From Hydrogenophaga sp. (GTDB lineage: Bacteria; Pseudomonadota; Gammaproteobacteria; Burkholderiales; Burkholderiaceae_C): a DNA stretch of 64,000 bases. The position numbers were made by a program, and so were the translations under genes. Positions within the stretch are counted from its first letter, which is position 1; every line of letters begins with the position of its first letter. Positions 9,398-17,564 of this stretch are shown here, one piece after another. The notes beneath the pieces are model-generated. The model was not told where the DNA came from. It ran no database searches and saw only the letters and a program-made list of their open reading frames with translations. Where the stretch lies: assembly GCA_011391495.1 (NCBI GenBank), contig JAABQK010000002.1:62001-126000 (forward strand), read 5' to 3'.

Positions 9398-10000
9398 CTA
9401 TTTGATAAGCGCCTGCAGTTCGCGAAACGCCGGATGATCGGCCGTACGCATCCATTCGAACGCCACCATCTCGGTGGTCACCAGCTCAGCGCCTGCGCTG
9501 GCCAGGCGGTCGAAGGCCGCATCGCGGTTGCGATCGGTACGTGAACCGCAGGCGTCGGTCACCACCCACACGTCGAACTCCTGCTCGATCAACTCGAGGG
9601 CCGTCTGCAGCAGGCAGACATGGGCCTCGCATCCGGCCAACACCAGTGTGGGCCGGTCGGGCGTTTCCACCTGGGGCTTCTGCAGGTGCTTGGGCAGACT
9701 GCGGGCGTTGCCTCCCGTGGCGCGCACGGGTGGGCGCAGCCAGTCGGCAAGCCCTTCCGCAACAGCGCTGAAATGCATCTTGGCCAGCGTCTTGCGGCAC
9801 AGCCCGCGCAATTCGGCTGCATTGGGCCCAAGCTTCTCCGGGTTTTGCTCGGTTCCCCACACCGGCACCTGCATGACCTGCGCCATCTGCGCCAAACGCA
9901 CGGCATTGCCCAGCACCTGCGACCCCTCAAAAATGGCCGGCATCAGACGCGCCTGGAAATCGATGAGAACCAGTTGAGATTCGGAAGCGTCAAGCAGCAT
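9398..10000 (-). CDS. Isochorismatase-family (YcaC-like) cysteine hydrolase
   Basis: 200 residues from the ATG at 10000 (MLLDASESQLVLIDFQ). The family's catalytic triad is visible: Asp14 in LIDFQ, Lys74 in AKMHFSA, and the nucleophile Cys129 in GCEAHVC. Members hydrolyse amides or related small metabolites; the substrate cannot be read from the sequence. It stands alone, between prpE (270 bases downstream of it on the minus strand) and the divergent NlpC/P60 gene. The track continues 26 codons further upstream without family similarity. Confidence 0.85.
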   Translation of the reverse strand: MLLDASESQLVLIDFQARLMPAIFEGSQVLGNAVRLAQMAQVMQVPVWGTEQNPEKLGPNAAELRGLCRKTLAKMHFSAVAEGLADWLRPPVRATGGNARSLPKHLQKPQVETPDRPTLVLAGCEAHVCLLQTALELIEQEFDVWVVTDACGSRTDRNRDAAFDRLASAGAELVTTEMVAFEWMRTADHPAFRELQALIK

Positions 10001-10236
10001 GGAAGAGTCCTGAGTTTGTGAACGGAAGTGGAATCGTGGTGATGAACCCAAGACGCACTTGCCAGCGATTGTGCCCAATGCGCTGGGATATCAGACCAGA
10101 AACAGGTCTCGCCGCACATCTCCGTCACGTTCATGGCAGCGTTTCCAGCAACAGATGCCGGGCGCGGCAACCACAACAGAAGATGTGCCAGATCCTGGCC
10201 CAGGCAACGCTACCGAGCACACCAGAAGAAGAGAAA

Positions 10237-10262
10237 ATGCATGTAAATCAATCTGATGCATG
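10237..10262. promoter_or_regulatory. Paired ATGCATG words, possible operator
   Basis: ATGCATG occurs at 10237-10243 and again at 10256-10262, 19 bases apart start to start and separated by an AT-rich stretch. Each copy contains the self-complementary ATGCAT. They lie just upstream of the putative -35 of the NlpC/P60 gene, where an activator or repressor would bind. No known regulator is implied. Confidence 0.3.
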
Positions 10263-10273
10263 ACTTTTCTAAC

Positions 10274-10302
10274 TTGACTTCTCTCTGCGAGCCCGATAAC
10301 CT
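10274..10302 (+). promoter_or_regulatory. Putative sigma70 promoter of the NlpC/P60 gene
   Basis: TTGACT (10274-10279), a 17-base spacer and TAACCT (10297-10302). The -35 is five of six to consensus, the -10 weaker. The predicted start of transcription falls within a base or two of the ATG at 10309, and no ribosome-binding site precedes that ATG, so a leaderless transcript is possible. Confidence 0.4.
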
Positions 10303-10308
10303 GCAACG

Positions 10309-10878
10309 ATGAAAATTTGGATCATGGCTTCTTTGCTGGGTTGGGCTGTCGTGGCACACGCTGCGCCAAGCGACCCCGCCTTTGAGGACATGGATGCTCT
10401 GCTGGTCAACAAGGGGCTGATCTCCCGGCTGGGGGAACAGGTTCACCATGCACGTGAGTCGGTCAGCGAAGGTGCGTCCAGCTTGGTGATCAATGCCATG
10501 GGTTTCCTTGGCGTTCCCTACAAATACGGCGGCGACAGCGCCGAGGCAGGACTTGACTGCAGTGGCCTGGTCCGGACGGTTTTCGAACAGTCGGTTGGCA
10601 AGGTGCTTCCACGCCGTGCAGCGGATCAGGCTGCTGCAACACAGCCGATTGATCGTAGTGAGCTCAAGCCCGGTGATCTGGTGTTCTTCAACACCATGAA
10701 ACGGGCCTTCAGCCACGTAGGCATTTACCTCGGCGACGGCAAGTTCATTCACGCACCCCGCTCTGGCTCACAGGTGCGCGTGGAGGACATGCGCATGACC
10801 TACTGGCAAACCCGGTTCAACGGCGCGCGCCGCGTACCGTTTGCCAACGAATCGGCCTTGGCCACGTCCGTTCGCTAA
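10309..10878 (+). CDS. Secreted NlpC/P60-family peptidoglycan hydrolase
   Basis: 189 residues. The N-terminus MKIWIMASLLGWAVVAHA is a signal peptide with a likely AHA cleavage site near residue 18. The mature part is a C40 cysteine peptidase: YKYGGDSAEAGLDCSGLV holds nucleophile Cys84, FSHVGIYLGDGKFIHA holds His136, and His148 is the probable third catalytic residue. The family cleaves D-Glu/meso-DAP or related bonds in periplasmic peptidoglycan. Typical size for single-domain Burkholderiales members. Expressed divergently from the isochorismatase-like gene. Confidence 0.9.
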   Translation: MKIWIMASLLGWAVVAHAAPSDPAFEDMDALLVNKGLISRLGEQVHHARESVSEGASSLVINAMGFLGVPYKYGGDSAEAGLDCSGLVRTVFEQSVGKVLPRRAADQAAATQPIDRSELKPGDLVFFNTMKRAFSHVGIYLGDGKFIHAPRSGSQVRVEDMRMTYWQTRFNGARRVPFANESALATSVR

Positions 10879-11018
10879 GCAGCCAGAAATCGCTCGATCG
10901 ACAACATGTTGAGAGGCCGGGCAGAGCCCGGTCTTTTCATGCTCGGCTTTGATGTACCTTGGCCCGGGCTGCCAAGCGCGATGGCGGGTTCTGCGGCCTG
11001 CGAAGAAACCCCATACCT

Positions 11019-12431
11019 TCAGGCGCTGGACCACAGGTCCTGCGCCTTGGCGAAGGCCAGCAGCCCCACCTTCTCGCCGAGGTCGAGTCCGACGACGTTG
11101 CCCTCATAAAAGTGGATGCCGCCGAAAAGCCGCGATTCGCCGGCCTGGCGCGCTGCGGCGGTGAACGTGGGCCAGGACAGCACCACATCGGTCACTGGCT
11201 CCAGCGGATCGGCTTTGAGCGGCGTGTCCTGTGTGTAGAAAAGTCCAAAACGGTCACTGCCGGTGAATTGCTTGAGCACGGTTGCGGCGGCCATGGAGAA
11301 GCCACTGTGTCCCGAGGTGAACTCTGAAAACGGTGGGGTGGGAAACGAAGGCACCTGAAACGGCCGCCAGGACTCGCCAGCGATCTCCTGGATGCCCTTC
11401 CCCGCTCCGGCCCAGCCCCTGATGCGCCGCCCATGAAAGAGGTGGCGGATGGCGGTCACCGGGCGCACGTAGTCGAAATGCCGCTTGGCGTCCCAGGTGG
11501 CAATGCTGGCGTCGAAAATGGCATTCGCCAGCGCAAAGAACAACTTGACGCTGTCGTCCAAGTCCATCTGGTCGCGCTCGACCACGTGCGCCGCGAACTC
11601 GCACCAGTGGCCCGGTGGCAGCTCCGAGCGAGGTCCATCGGCCCAGTACTCGGCGATCACCTTCTGCTCCGGGTTCAGGTTCACCTGGACGTCCATCACG
11701 TGTTTGGCCTGATCAAGGTAACCTTGGCTCAGTGGGTTCTTGGGCGGTGTCACAGGCCGGAACTGATGACCAGTGCTCATGGCGAACGGCTTGACCAGCC
11801 CCCAGTGCGGTGCAATGAAGGCGGGCGCCTTGGCCTCGTGATCGGCGGTCAGATAGGTCAGGCTCTGCCAACGGCCCGGGAACTCAATGGCGTCAACCGA
11901 TGCCGCCAGCACCGCGGCCATGGACCGGTTGACCGGCGTGTAGCCCGTGGTGTCGGCGTACAAGCCCGCTTGGTTGGCATGATCGGTGTGCCGGAACGCC
12001 AGCACGGCGTTGGCCGCCAGATTACCGACTCCCACCGGGTTGTTCGCACTGGTGTTGGTGTCACCCGGCGTCACACCCTCGGCGAGCAGCTTCGCGCTCA
12101 GCATGCCCTCGAAAGCCGAGCGGAAAAGCGGCTCGAAGATGCCGGGCGGAAACTGGTCCACGATAGCGCGGTAGATCGCCTGGCTCACGGCCATGCGACG
12201 GTTGGCAATGGTGCGCTGCGCCACCGGTCGGCGCGGCGTGCTGCTGTGCCGCGGTTTGGCATCGTTGTCGTAGACGGACCAGGCGTCGTACGCAGCGGTG
12301 TAGATGATGCCCAGCGAACGGGCCACCTGCGGGGGTCCGCCGCGCCCCCGATCAGGGCTGCTGAACGGCAGTTTGCCCAGAGCCCGAATCGCCTCCAGCG
12401 CAATATGGTTCCAGTCGGTGATCAGGTTCAT
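11019..12431 (-). CDS. Vanadium-dependent haloperoxidase-like / PAP2-superfamily protein
   Basis: 470 residues from the ATG at 12431 (MNLITDWN), which has AAAGG six bases upstream; longer starts exist to 12497. All three vanadate/phosphate-site motifs are present: K-x6-RP (KRHFDYVRP, Lys316 and Arg323), SGHS (His375) and R-x5-H (SRLFGGIHF, Arg434 and His440). The all-helical core and length fit the vanadium chloroperoxidase-like group rather than the small membrane PAP2 phosphatases. There is no obvious signal peptide. It could oxidise halides or act as an acid phosphatase. It is divergent from the cyclase operon, whose second gene is of the same superfamily. Confidence 0.85.
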   Translation of the reverse strand: MNLITDWNHIALEAIRALGKLPFSSPDRGRGGPPQVARSLGIIYTAAYDAWSVYDNDAKPRHSSTPRRPVAQRTIANRRMAVSQAIYRAIVDQFPPGIFEPLFRSAFEGMLSAKLLAEGVTPGDTNTSANNPVGVGNLAANAVLAFRHTDHANQAGLYADTTGYTPVNRSMAAVLAASVDAIEFPGRWQSLTYLTADHEAKAPAFIAPHWGLVKPFAMSTGHQFRPVTPPKNPLSQGYLDQAKHVMDVQVNLNPEQKVIAEYWADGPRSELPPGHWCEFAAHVVERDQMDLDDSVKLFFALANAIFDASIATWDAKRHFDYVRPVTAIRHLFHGRRIRGWAGAGKGIQEIAGESWRPFQVPSFPTPPFSEFTSGHSGFSMAAATVLKQFTGSDRFGLFYTQDTPLKADPLEPVTDVVLSWPTFTAAARQAGESRLFGGIHFYEGNVVGLDLGEKVGLLAFAKAQDLWSSA

Positions 12432-12537
12432 GGGCGCCTTTCGTGAGATTGGAAAGGTCATCACTGTGGAGCCTGGCTTCAGGCGACGCATCCCCAAACT
12501 GTGCGAAACTGTTCTGAACTGTTACTACAAACGAGGT

Positions 12538-14370
12538 ATGACATCCCGAGACCCCACCACCAGCATGTCGCCTGAAGATGCGGGCGATGCGGCGCTCTCC
12601 GCCGCCCAGCTGTCATTTCAGCAATACAAGGTGGTTCTGGTGATGGATCTGGTGGAGTCGGTGCGCCTGATGGCAAGCAACGAGGCGACTGTGGTCGACC
12701 ACTGGCGTGGCTTCATGGAACACGCCAGCCAGAGGGTACTGCCCGACCATCAAGGCCGCCTCGTCAAAAGTCTGGGTGACGGCCTGCTGGCCGAATTTGA
12801 CCAGCCAGTCGATGCGGTCCAGGCCGCGATGGCGCTGCACCGCTATTTCGGCGCGCGCAACCAGACATTGCAGACCGAACAGCAACTGCATCTGCGCGCC
12901 GGCATCAACGCGACCCACCTGTATGTGGACACGCACGATGTGTACGGCCACGGCGTCAACCTCGCTGCCCGCATTGCCGATTTGGGTGCGCCGGGCGACA
13001 CCGTGGTCACCGCCAGCGTGCGCGACGGCATCGTCGACGGCGTGGACGGCGAAGTCGAGGACATGGGCGAGAGCTACCTCAAGCACTGGCCCGAGCCGGT
13101 GCGCACCTGGCGGGTCTGGCCAACCGAACGCGAGAGCGGCAGTGCGGCGCGTCCCAAGGCGCCAGCCGCCGTGCAGAAGGACCTGCGGCCAACCATTGCC
13201 GTGATCCCGCTCGACTGCCACCCGCCCTCGCCCGACCACCAGGTCATTGGCGAGTTGATTGCCGATGGTGTCATCACCCAACTCGCGCGCGCGGGGCAGC
13301 TGCGGGTCATTTCGCGCCTGTCGACCACCGCGTTCAGGGGCCGCCAGGCCGCCCTCAGCGACATCCAGCACCACCTCGCTGCCAGCTTCGTGCTCAGCGG
13401 CAGCTACAGCGTGCTCGGCGGCAAGGTGGTCATCAATGCCGAGCTGTGCGACATCCGCCGCAACGACGTGGTCTGGACCGACCGGCTGGTCGGCCCGGTC
13501 GATGACCTGCTGCAGCTCGACAGCCAGTTGATCCACCAGCTCACGGACGCCAGCACCCAGGCCCTGATGGACTGCACCATCCGCCGCGCCATGGTGCTGC
13601 CTGTACCCCAGCTCGACAGCAACGCCCTGCTCTTGGGCGGCATCGCCATGATGCACCGCTCCACCGCGCGCGATCTGGACCGCAGTCGAGAACTGCTGGA
13701 CGCCGTCACTTACCGGCACGCGCGCGTGGCCACCCCATGGGCATGGATGGCCAAATGGCACATCCTCAACGTCATCCAGGGCCGTAGCGCCGATGCGCCG
13801 GCCGAGTTCCGGCGTGCCATCGACATATCCGACCGCGCGCTCGACCTGGAGCCGCACAGCTCGCTCGCACTGGCCATCAAGGGTCACCTGCTATGCCACC
13901 TGGGGGTCGATCTGGACGAGTCCCGGCAGCTTCTGCTGCTTGCGACCGAACTGAATCCGAACGACCACAACGCCTGGCTCTACGCCGGCTTCTGGTCCAC
14001 CATGTGGGGCGATCCAGCCGATGCAGTCAAGGAGTCCGAGCGTGCGCTGGAGCTCTCTCCGCTGGACCCGCAGCGCTTTTTCATTGAGATGCTGGTAGCG
14101 CACAGTTACCTGATGGCCAACGATCTTCAAAAGGCCATTGACATGTGCCAGCACTCCCTTCGCCGCAACCGCTATTACCTGGCTACTTTGCGCGTCTTGA
14201 TGACGGCTCAGTTTGAATTAGGCAACACCGAAGAAGCCCGGCGGACACTCGATGTTCTTCTTGCATTGCAACCCAACCTCTCTGTGTCCCGATTTCTCTC
14301 GTACGGCAGCAATAGCCCGTTGCGCATCCGAGCAGTTCATGCAATGAGGTCTCTGGGTCTTGCTGAGTAA
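12538..14370 (+). CDS. Class III adenylate cyclase fused to TolB-like and TPR regions
   Basis: 610 residues from the ATG at 12538, with ACGAGG directly upstream; upstream codons overlap the divergent gene and are not protein-like. Residues 28-165 are a class III cyclase domain with the full catalytic set: metal-binding Asp37 (VMDLVES) and Asp81 (LGDG), adenine-selecting Lys77 and Asp134, and transition-state Asn141 and Arg145 (VNLAAR). Residues about 217-345 resemble the TolB-like amino-terminal fold seen in CadC-type and cyclase-TPR proteins (TIAVIPL..., VISRLSTTAFRG). From about 360 to the end there are helical TPR-like repeats. No membrane segment is visible. It should make cAMP. First gene of a three-gene operon. 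Confidence 0.88.
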   Translation: MTSRDPTTSMSPEDAGDAALSAAQLSFQQYKVVLVMDLVESVRLMASNEATVVDHWRGFMEHASQRVLPDHQGRLVKSLGDGLLAEFDQPVDAVQAAMALHRYFGARNQTLQTEQQLHLRAGINATHLYVDTHDVYGHGVNLAARIADLGAPGDTVVTASVRDGIVDGVDGEVEDMGESYLKHWPEPVRTWRVWPTERESGSAARPKAPAAVQKDLRPTIAVIPLDCHPPSPDHQVIGELIADGVITQLARAGQLRVISRLSTTAFRGRQAALSDIQHHLAASFVLSGSYSVLGGKVVINAELCDIRRNDVVWTDRLVGPVDDLLQLDSQLIHQLTDASTQALMDCTIRRAMVLPVPQLDSNALLLGGIAMMHRSTARDLDRSRELLDAVTYRHARVATPWAWMAKWHILNVIQGRSADAPAEFRRAIDISDRALDLEPHSSLALAIKGHLLCHLGVDLDESRQLLLLATELNPNDHNAWLYAGFWSTMWGDPADAVKESERALELSPLDPQRFFIEMLVAHSYLMANDLQKAIDMCQHSLRRNRYYLATLRVLMTAQFELGNTEEARRTLDVLLALQPNLSVSRFLSYGSNSPLRIRAVHAMRSLGLAE

Positions 14371-14399
14371 GGTTTTCAACGTTTGTAGAAGGATCGAAC

Positions 14400-15485
14400 A
14401 TGAGTAGCTTTGGCGGTATGGGCGGTATGGGTGGCATGGGTGGCATGGGTGGCATGGGTGGCATGGGTGGCATGGGTGGCATGGGTGGCATGGGCGGCAT
14501 GGTCACTGCGGAATCCGTTGTGCTTTCTCGCAATGCCATCGCAGGCCCCTTTGAGGGCCCGGTCATTTCCCCGCCGGTGCCCGGCTTCAACGAGCCGGCC
14601 AACCTGCATCTGTGGGCGGACGGGCCGCGGCTGGTCGCTTGCTTCAGCGAACTGGTCGAGGGCCTGCAGGTCAGCGCCCACAAGGGCAAGGCCGGGCTGC
14701 ATTTCGTCGAGGTGGCCAAGAAGGGATGCAAGCAGCGCGAGCTGCTGGCACTCGATGCGCCCGATCTGCCCCTGCTCCAGGTCCAGATGGAACTGGTGGC
14801 CGCCTACGCCGACCTGCGTGGCGACCGCGGAGCAGAAATCCTGTCGCAAATGGGCCTGCCGGTGCCGTTCTGGGCGACCATCATCGGCATCCTTGATCAC
14901 AGGCAGAAAAAAACCCTTCAGTTGCTGGCCCTGGCGTTTTCGCTGGCCAATCACGTGGAGATGCGCTTCAAGCAGATCTTTTCCTTGGTGCGCCCGGTCG
15001 AGCTTTCGCCTCAGATCCAGCCCATGATCCCCACACCAGGGCACGGCGCCTACCCCAGCGGCCACGCCACCGAGGCCTTCGTCGCCGCCACGGTGCTCGA
15101 TGCCCTGCTGCGCGCCGCGCGACCCGGCACCAGCCACAAGGCTGGCCACGATGCCACACGCGTGCAACTGCAGCGCCAGGCCTACCGCATCGCCGTCAAC
15201 CGTACGGTGGCGGGTGTGCACTACCCGGTGGATTCGGCCTGCGGCCGCGTGCTCGGCTCGTTGCTGGGCGAGCTCATGTTGAGCCGCTGCAGCGGCACCA
15301 ACCTGCGCCAACGCGAGTTCCTCGGCAGCACCTACACCGGCCCCGGCGGCAGCGCGCGTGACTTCGACCTGCAGGACTCGATCGACAACGGTGAAGCCGG
15401 CCGCCAGGTCGGTCCGGCCTTTGGCCTGCCGGCCGGCCAGCTGATGACCTGGCTCTGGAACGAGGCCGTCAAGGAGTGGCAATGA
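14400..15485 (+). CDS. Haloperoxidase-like/PAP2-superfamily protein with (Gly-Gly-Met)10 N-terminus
   Basis: 361 residues; AGAAGGA lies just before the ATG, 29 bases after the cyclase gene. After MSSF come ten exact Gly-Gly-Met repeats (residues 5-34), then a domain with the complete superfamily site: K-x6-RP (Lys191, Arg198), PSGH (His222) and R-x5-H (NRTVAGVHYPVD, Arg268 and His274). It resembles the bacterial vanadium-haloperoxidase-like group that is often annotated as phosphatase PAP2. The low-complexity, methionine-rich tail is not part of that family; it could bind metal or take oxidant damage (inference). It shares the ATGA overlap with the protease gene downstream. Confidence 0.82.
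   Translation: MSSFGGMGGMGGMGGMGGMGGMGGMGGMGGMGGMVTAESVVLSRNAIAGPFEGPVISPPVPGFNEPANLHLWADGPRLVACFSELVEGLQVSAHKGKAGLHFVEVAKKGCKQRELLALDAPDLPLLQVQMELVAAYADLRGDRGAEILSQMGLPVPFWATIIGILDHRQKKTLQLLALAFSLANHVEMRFKQIFSLVRPVELSPQIQPMIPTPGHGAYPSGHATEAFVAATVLDALLRAARPGTSHKAGHDATRVQLQRQAYRIAVNRTVAGVHYPVDSACGRVLGSLLGELMLSRCSGTNLRQREFLGSTYTGPGGSARDFDLQDSIDNGEAGRQVGPAFGLPAGQLMTWLWNEAVKEWQ
14412..14501 (+). repeat. In-frame 9-bp tandem repeat, ten copies
   Basis: Ten consecutive 9-base units encode Gly-Gly-Met. Seven central copies are identical (GGTGGCATG); the first two read GGCGGTATG and the last GGCGGCATG. The unit length is a multiple of three, so slippage would change the protein length without breaking the frame. 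The identical central copies suggest recent expansion. Confidence 0.95.
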
Positions 15486-17536
15486 AGACCGGGCGCACGG
15501 GCGCCCGCCCCGCGACCGGTCACTGGGCCGACCTGCCCCGTGGCCGCTTCACTGGCATCGACTGGTCTACACCCGGCGCCCTGGACCGCAGCGACCCCTA
15601 CCTGGCCTGGACCGAGACGACCGGTTTTTCGGGTTTCCGCGACGCTTACGGGCGCCCCGCAGCCCCCCAGTGGCTGCCACTGCTGATCGAACTGTCTGCC
15701 GACTGCACGGTGGCCGATCTGGTGGCGGCAGCGGACCCGGCATGGCTGCAGGTGCCGCGGGTCTACCTCGATCTGGGCGACGGCCTGCGCTTTTGCACGG
15801 TCCGAGCCCGGCGAGGCTTTTTTGATGCACTGCGGCCTGGGCGTGTACTGCATGATCGGGTGCTGCGCTACGACCTGGGACTGCCGGTCGGCCACCACGC
15901 CCGTGCCCTGGCCCACCATGCCGCTGATGGGCAGGCCACCGCCACTGCGCCAGCCCAGGTGGGAGGCAAAGTGTTGGTAGTGATCGACAATGGCCTAGCC
16001 TTGGCACACGCCGACTTCCTGAAGGGCACGAATCACCAGACCCGCGTCGCCGCCTTCTGGCGCCAGGACGAAACCGAAGGCCCGCACGGGCGCGCCGCAG
16101 CCTCGCCGAAGCCGCCCCCCCTCGACCCGGCCCGCACCGGTCCGACCCCGGCCGATCTCGGCTACGGCCACGAGCTGACACGTTCGGCGATCCAGGCAGC
16201 CATAGCGGCCCACACCCTGAGCGGGCGTGTCGATGAAGATGCGTTGTACCGCCACTGGCAGATGTGGGAGCTGAACCACGCAGCCCAGCACGGCACCCAT
16301 GTCAGCAGCCTGGCGGCCGGACCGCGGGTCTACACGCGCACCATCGGCTCCGAAGACAGCCCGCCTGACTGGCAGCCTGCCAACGACGACGCATCGCACT
16401 CCAGCCTGCTGGTGGCGCAGTTGGACTGGGCGAGCGTGGCCGACAGCTCCGGCGGTGCCCTGACCGTCAGCGTGATGGACGCCCTGGCCTGGTCCTTGGC
16501 CCGCTGTGCCCCGCAAGCTTGCGTGACCATCAACCTCAGCTGGGGCGCCCTGGCCGGACCGCACAACGGCAGCTCGATGCTGGAGGCCGGCATGGCCCAG
16601 CTCATCGCGGCCAGCGGTCGCGACTGCCACCTGGTCATCCCGGCAGGCAACGCCTATCAGGACCGCACCCACGCCAACGCGTTGCTCGAGGGCAAACCCA
16701 AGCACAGCGGCAAGGGCAGGTCCTGCAGCGAGGTCACGCTCCACTGGCGCGTGCACCCCGACGACCAAAGCCAGAGCTTTCTGGAGCTGTGGTTCGAGGA
16801 CCACGAAGAGGCCCACCGCATCCTGGACCAACTGGCCATCGAGCTGACGCCACCGGGATCACCCACGCCTCTGCCCGCCATCGAGCTCGGGCAAAGCCGC
16901 GTCTGGCCCTCGGCCGCGGCACCAGAGGTCGCTGTGCTTTTCCCTATGCAGAGTGCGCTCGGCCACCCGGGCAGTTGTGCCCTGATTGCCTTGGCCCCGA
17001 CGGCGCGCTGGTTCAAGGATGCGGTCATCACCCGGGCAGGGGTCTGGCAGGTGCGCCTGAGCAACCACGGGCAGCGACCCGTGTTGGTGGACGCCTACAT
17101 CGAACGCGACGACGTTGCCATCGGCGCAGCCGACACCGGCGCCCGCCAGTCCTGGCTGGATGACCGTCACTACGACTCCAGCGGCGGCCTCGGTGGTTTC
17201 ATCGACCACCCGGACAACCCTTCGCTGGTGCGGCGCAGCGGCACCTTCAACGACATTGCCAGCGGCGCCGGCACCGTGTCGGTGGGCGGCATCCGTTACT
17301 TCGCCAGCACCATGGACCCCATGGCCCGCTACAGCCCACGCTCGCCCGACCCGGATGCGAGCCGACCGGAACGGCTCGGTGTGCAGAAGGTGCCAGACCG
17401 TTTTGCGGTCAGCGACGACCACGCCACGCTGTGGGGCGTGCGCTCGGCCGGCACACGCAGTGCAGCCCGGGTGCGCCTGGTGGGCACGAGCATGGCGGCG
17501 CCGCAGGTGACGCGCGATCGGGTCAACCGGAAGTAA
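15482..17536 (+). CDS. Subtilisin-like (S8) serine peptidase, short C-terminus
   Basis: 684 residues from the ATG at 15482, which overlaps the previous stop as ATGA. The catalytic triad is readable: Asp169 (VLVVIDNG), His270 (QHGTHVSSLAAG) and Ser670 (GTSMAAP), with the oxyanion Asn390 in IPAGN. Residues 1-160 form an N-terminal extension that could be a prodomain, and residues 410-560 are inserted between the Asn and Ser motifs. No signal peptide is visible. The protein ends 14 residues after the catalytic serine, where subtilases normally continue with a helix and more, so the C-terminus looks clipped; no alternative frame downstream restores it. Third gene of the cyclase operon. Confidence 0.85.
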   Translation: MKTGRTGARPATGHWADLPRGRFTGIDWSTPGALDRSDPYLAWTETTGFSGFRDAYGRPAAPQWLPLLIELSADCTVADLVAAADPAWLQVPRVYLDLGDGLRFCTVRARRGFFDALRPGRVLHDRVLRYDLGLPVGHHARALAHHAADGQATATAPAQVGGKVLVVIDNGLALAHADFLKGTNHQTRVAAFWRQDETEGPHGRAAASPKPPPLDPARTGPTPADLGYGHELTRSAIQAAIAAHTLSGRVDEDALYRHWQMWELNHAAQHGTHVSSLAAGPRVYTRTIGSEDSPPDWQPANDDASHSSLLVAQLDWASVADSSGGALTVSVMDALAWSLARCAPQACVTINLSWGALAGPHNGSSMLEAGMAQLIAASGRDCHLVIPAGNAYQDRTHANALLEGKPKHSGKGRSCSEVTLHWRVHPDDQSQSFLELWFEDHEEAHRILDQLAIELTPPGSPTPLPAIELGQSRVWPSAAAPEVAVLFPMQSALGHPGSCALIALAPTARWFKDAVITRAGVWQVRLSNHGQRPVLVDAYIERDDVAIGAADTGARQSWLDDRHYDSSGGLGGFIDHPDNPSLVRRSGTFNDIASGAGTVSVGGIRYFASTMDPMARYSPRSPDPDASRPERLGVQKVPDRFAVSDDHATLWGVRSAGTRSAARVRLVGTSMAAPQVTRDRVNRK

Positions 17537-17564
17537 CCGATGGTGATGCCACCCCGACGCAGCG

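Larger units (their letters stand above)
10001..10308. other. Divergent intergenic region between hydrolase and NlpC/P60 genes
   Basis: 308 bases carrying the promoters of two divergent genes. The right part holds two ATGCATG words and a sigma70-like promoter (listed separately). The left part, 10020-10230, shows no open frame with a ribosome site, no hairpin with a T-run and no repeat that I can support. Confidence 0.4.

Noticed and set aside
14412-14501. Possible CRISPR or VNTR array
   Set aside because: The 9-base unit has no spacers and is in frame in a coding gene, so it is a coding tandem repeat, not a CRISPR array.
14376-15482. Minus-strand frame with a His-Ala-Thr repeat opposite the Gly-Gly-Met gene
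   Set aside because: The repeat is just the antisense of the GGM units; the plus-strand frame has the ribosome site, catalytic motifs and operon context.
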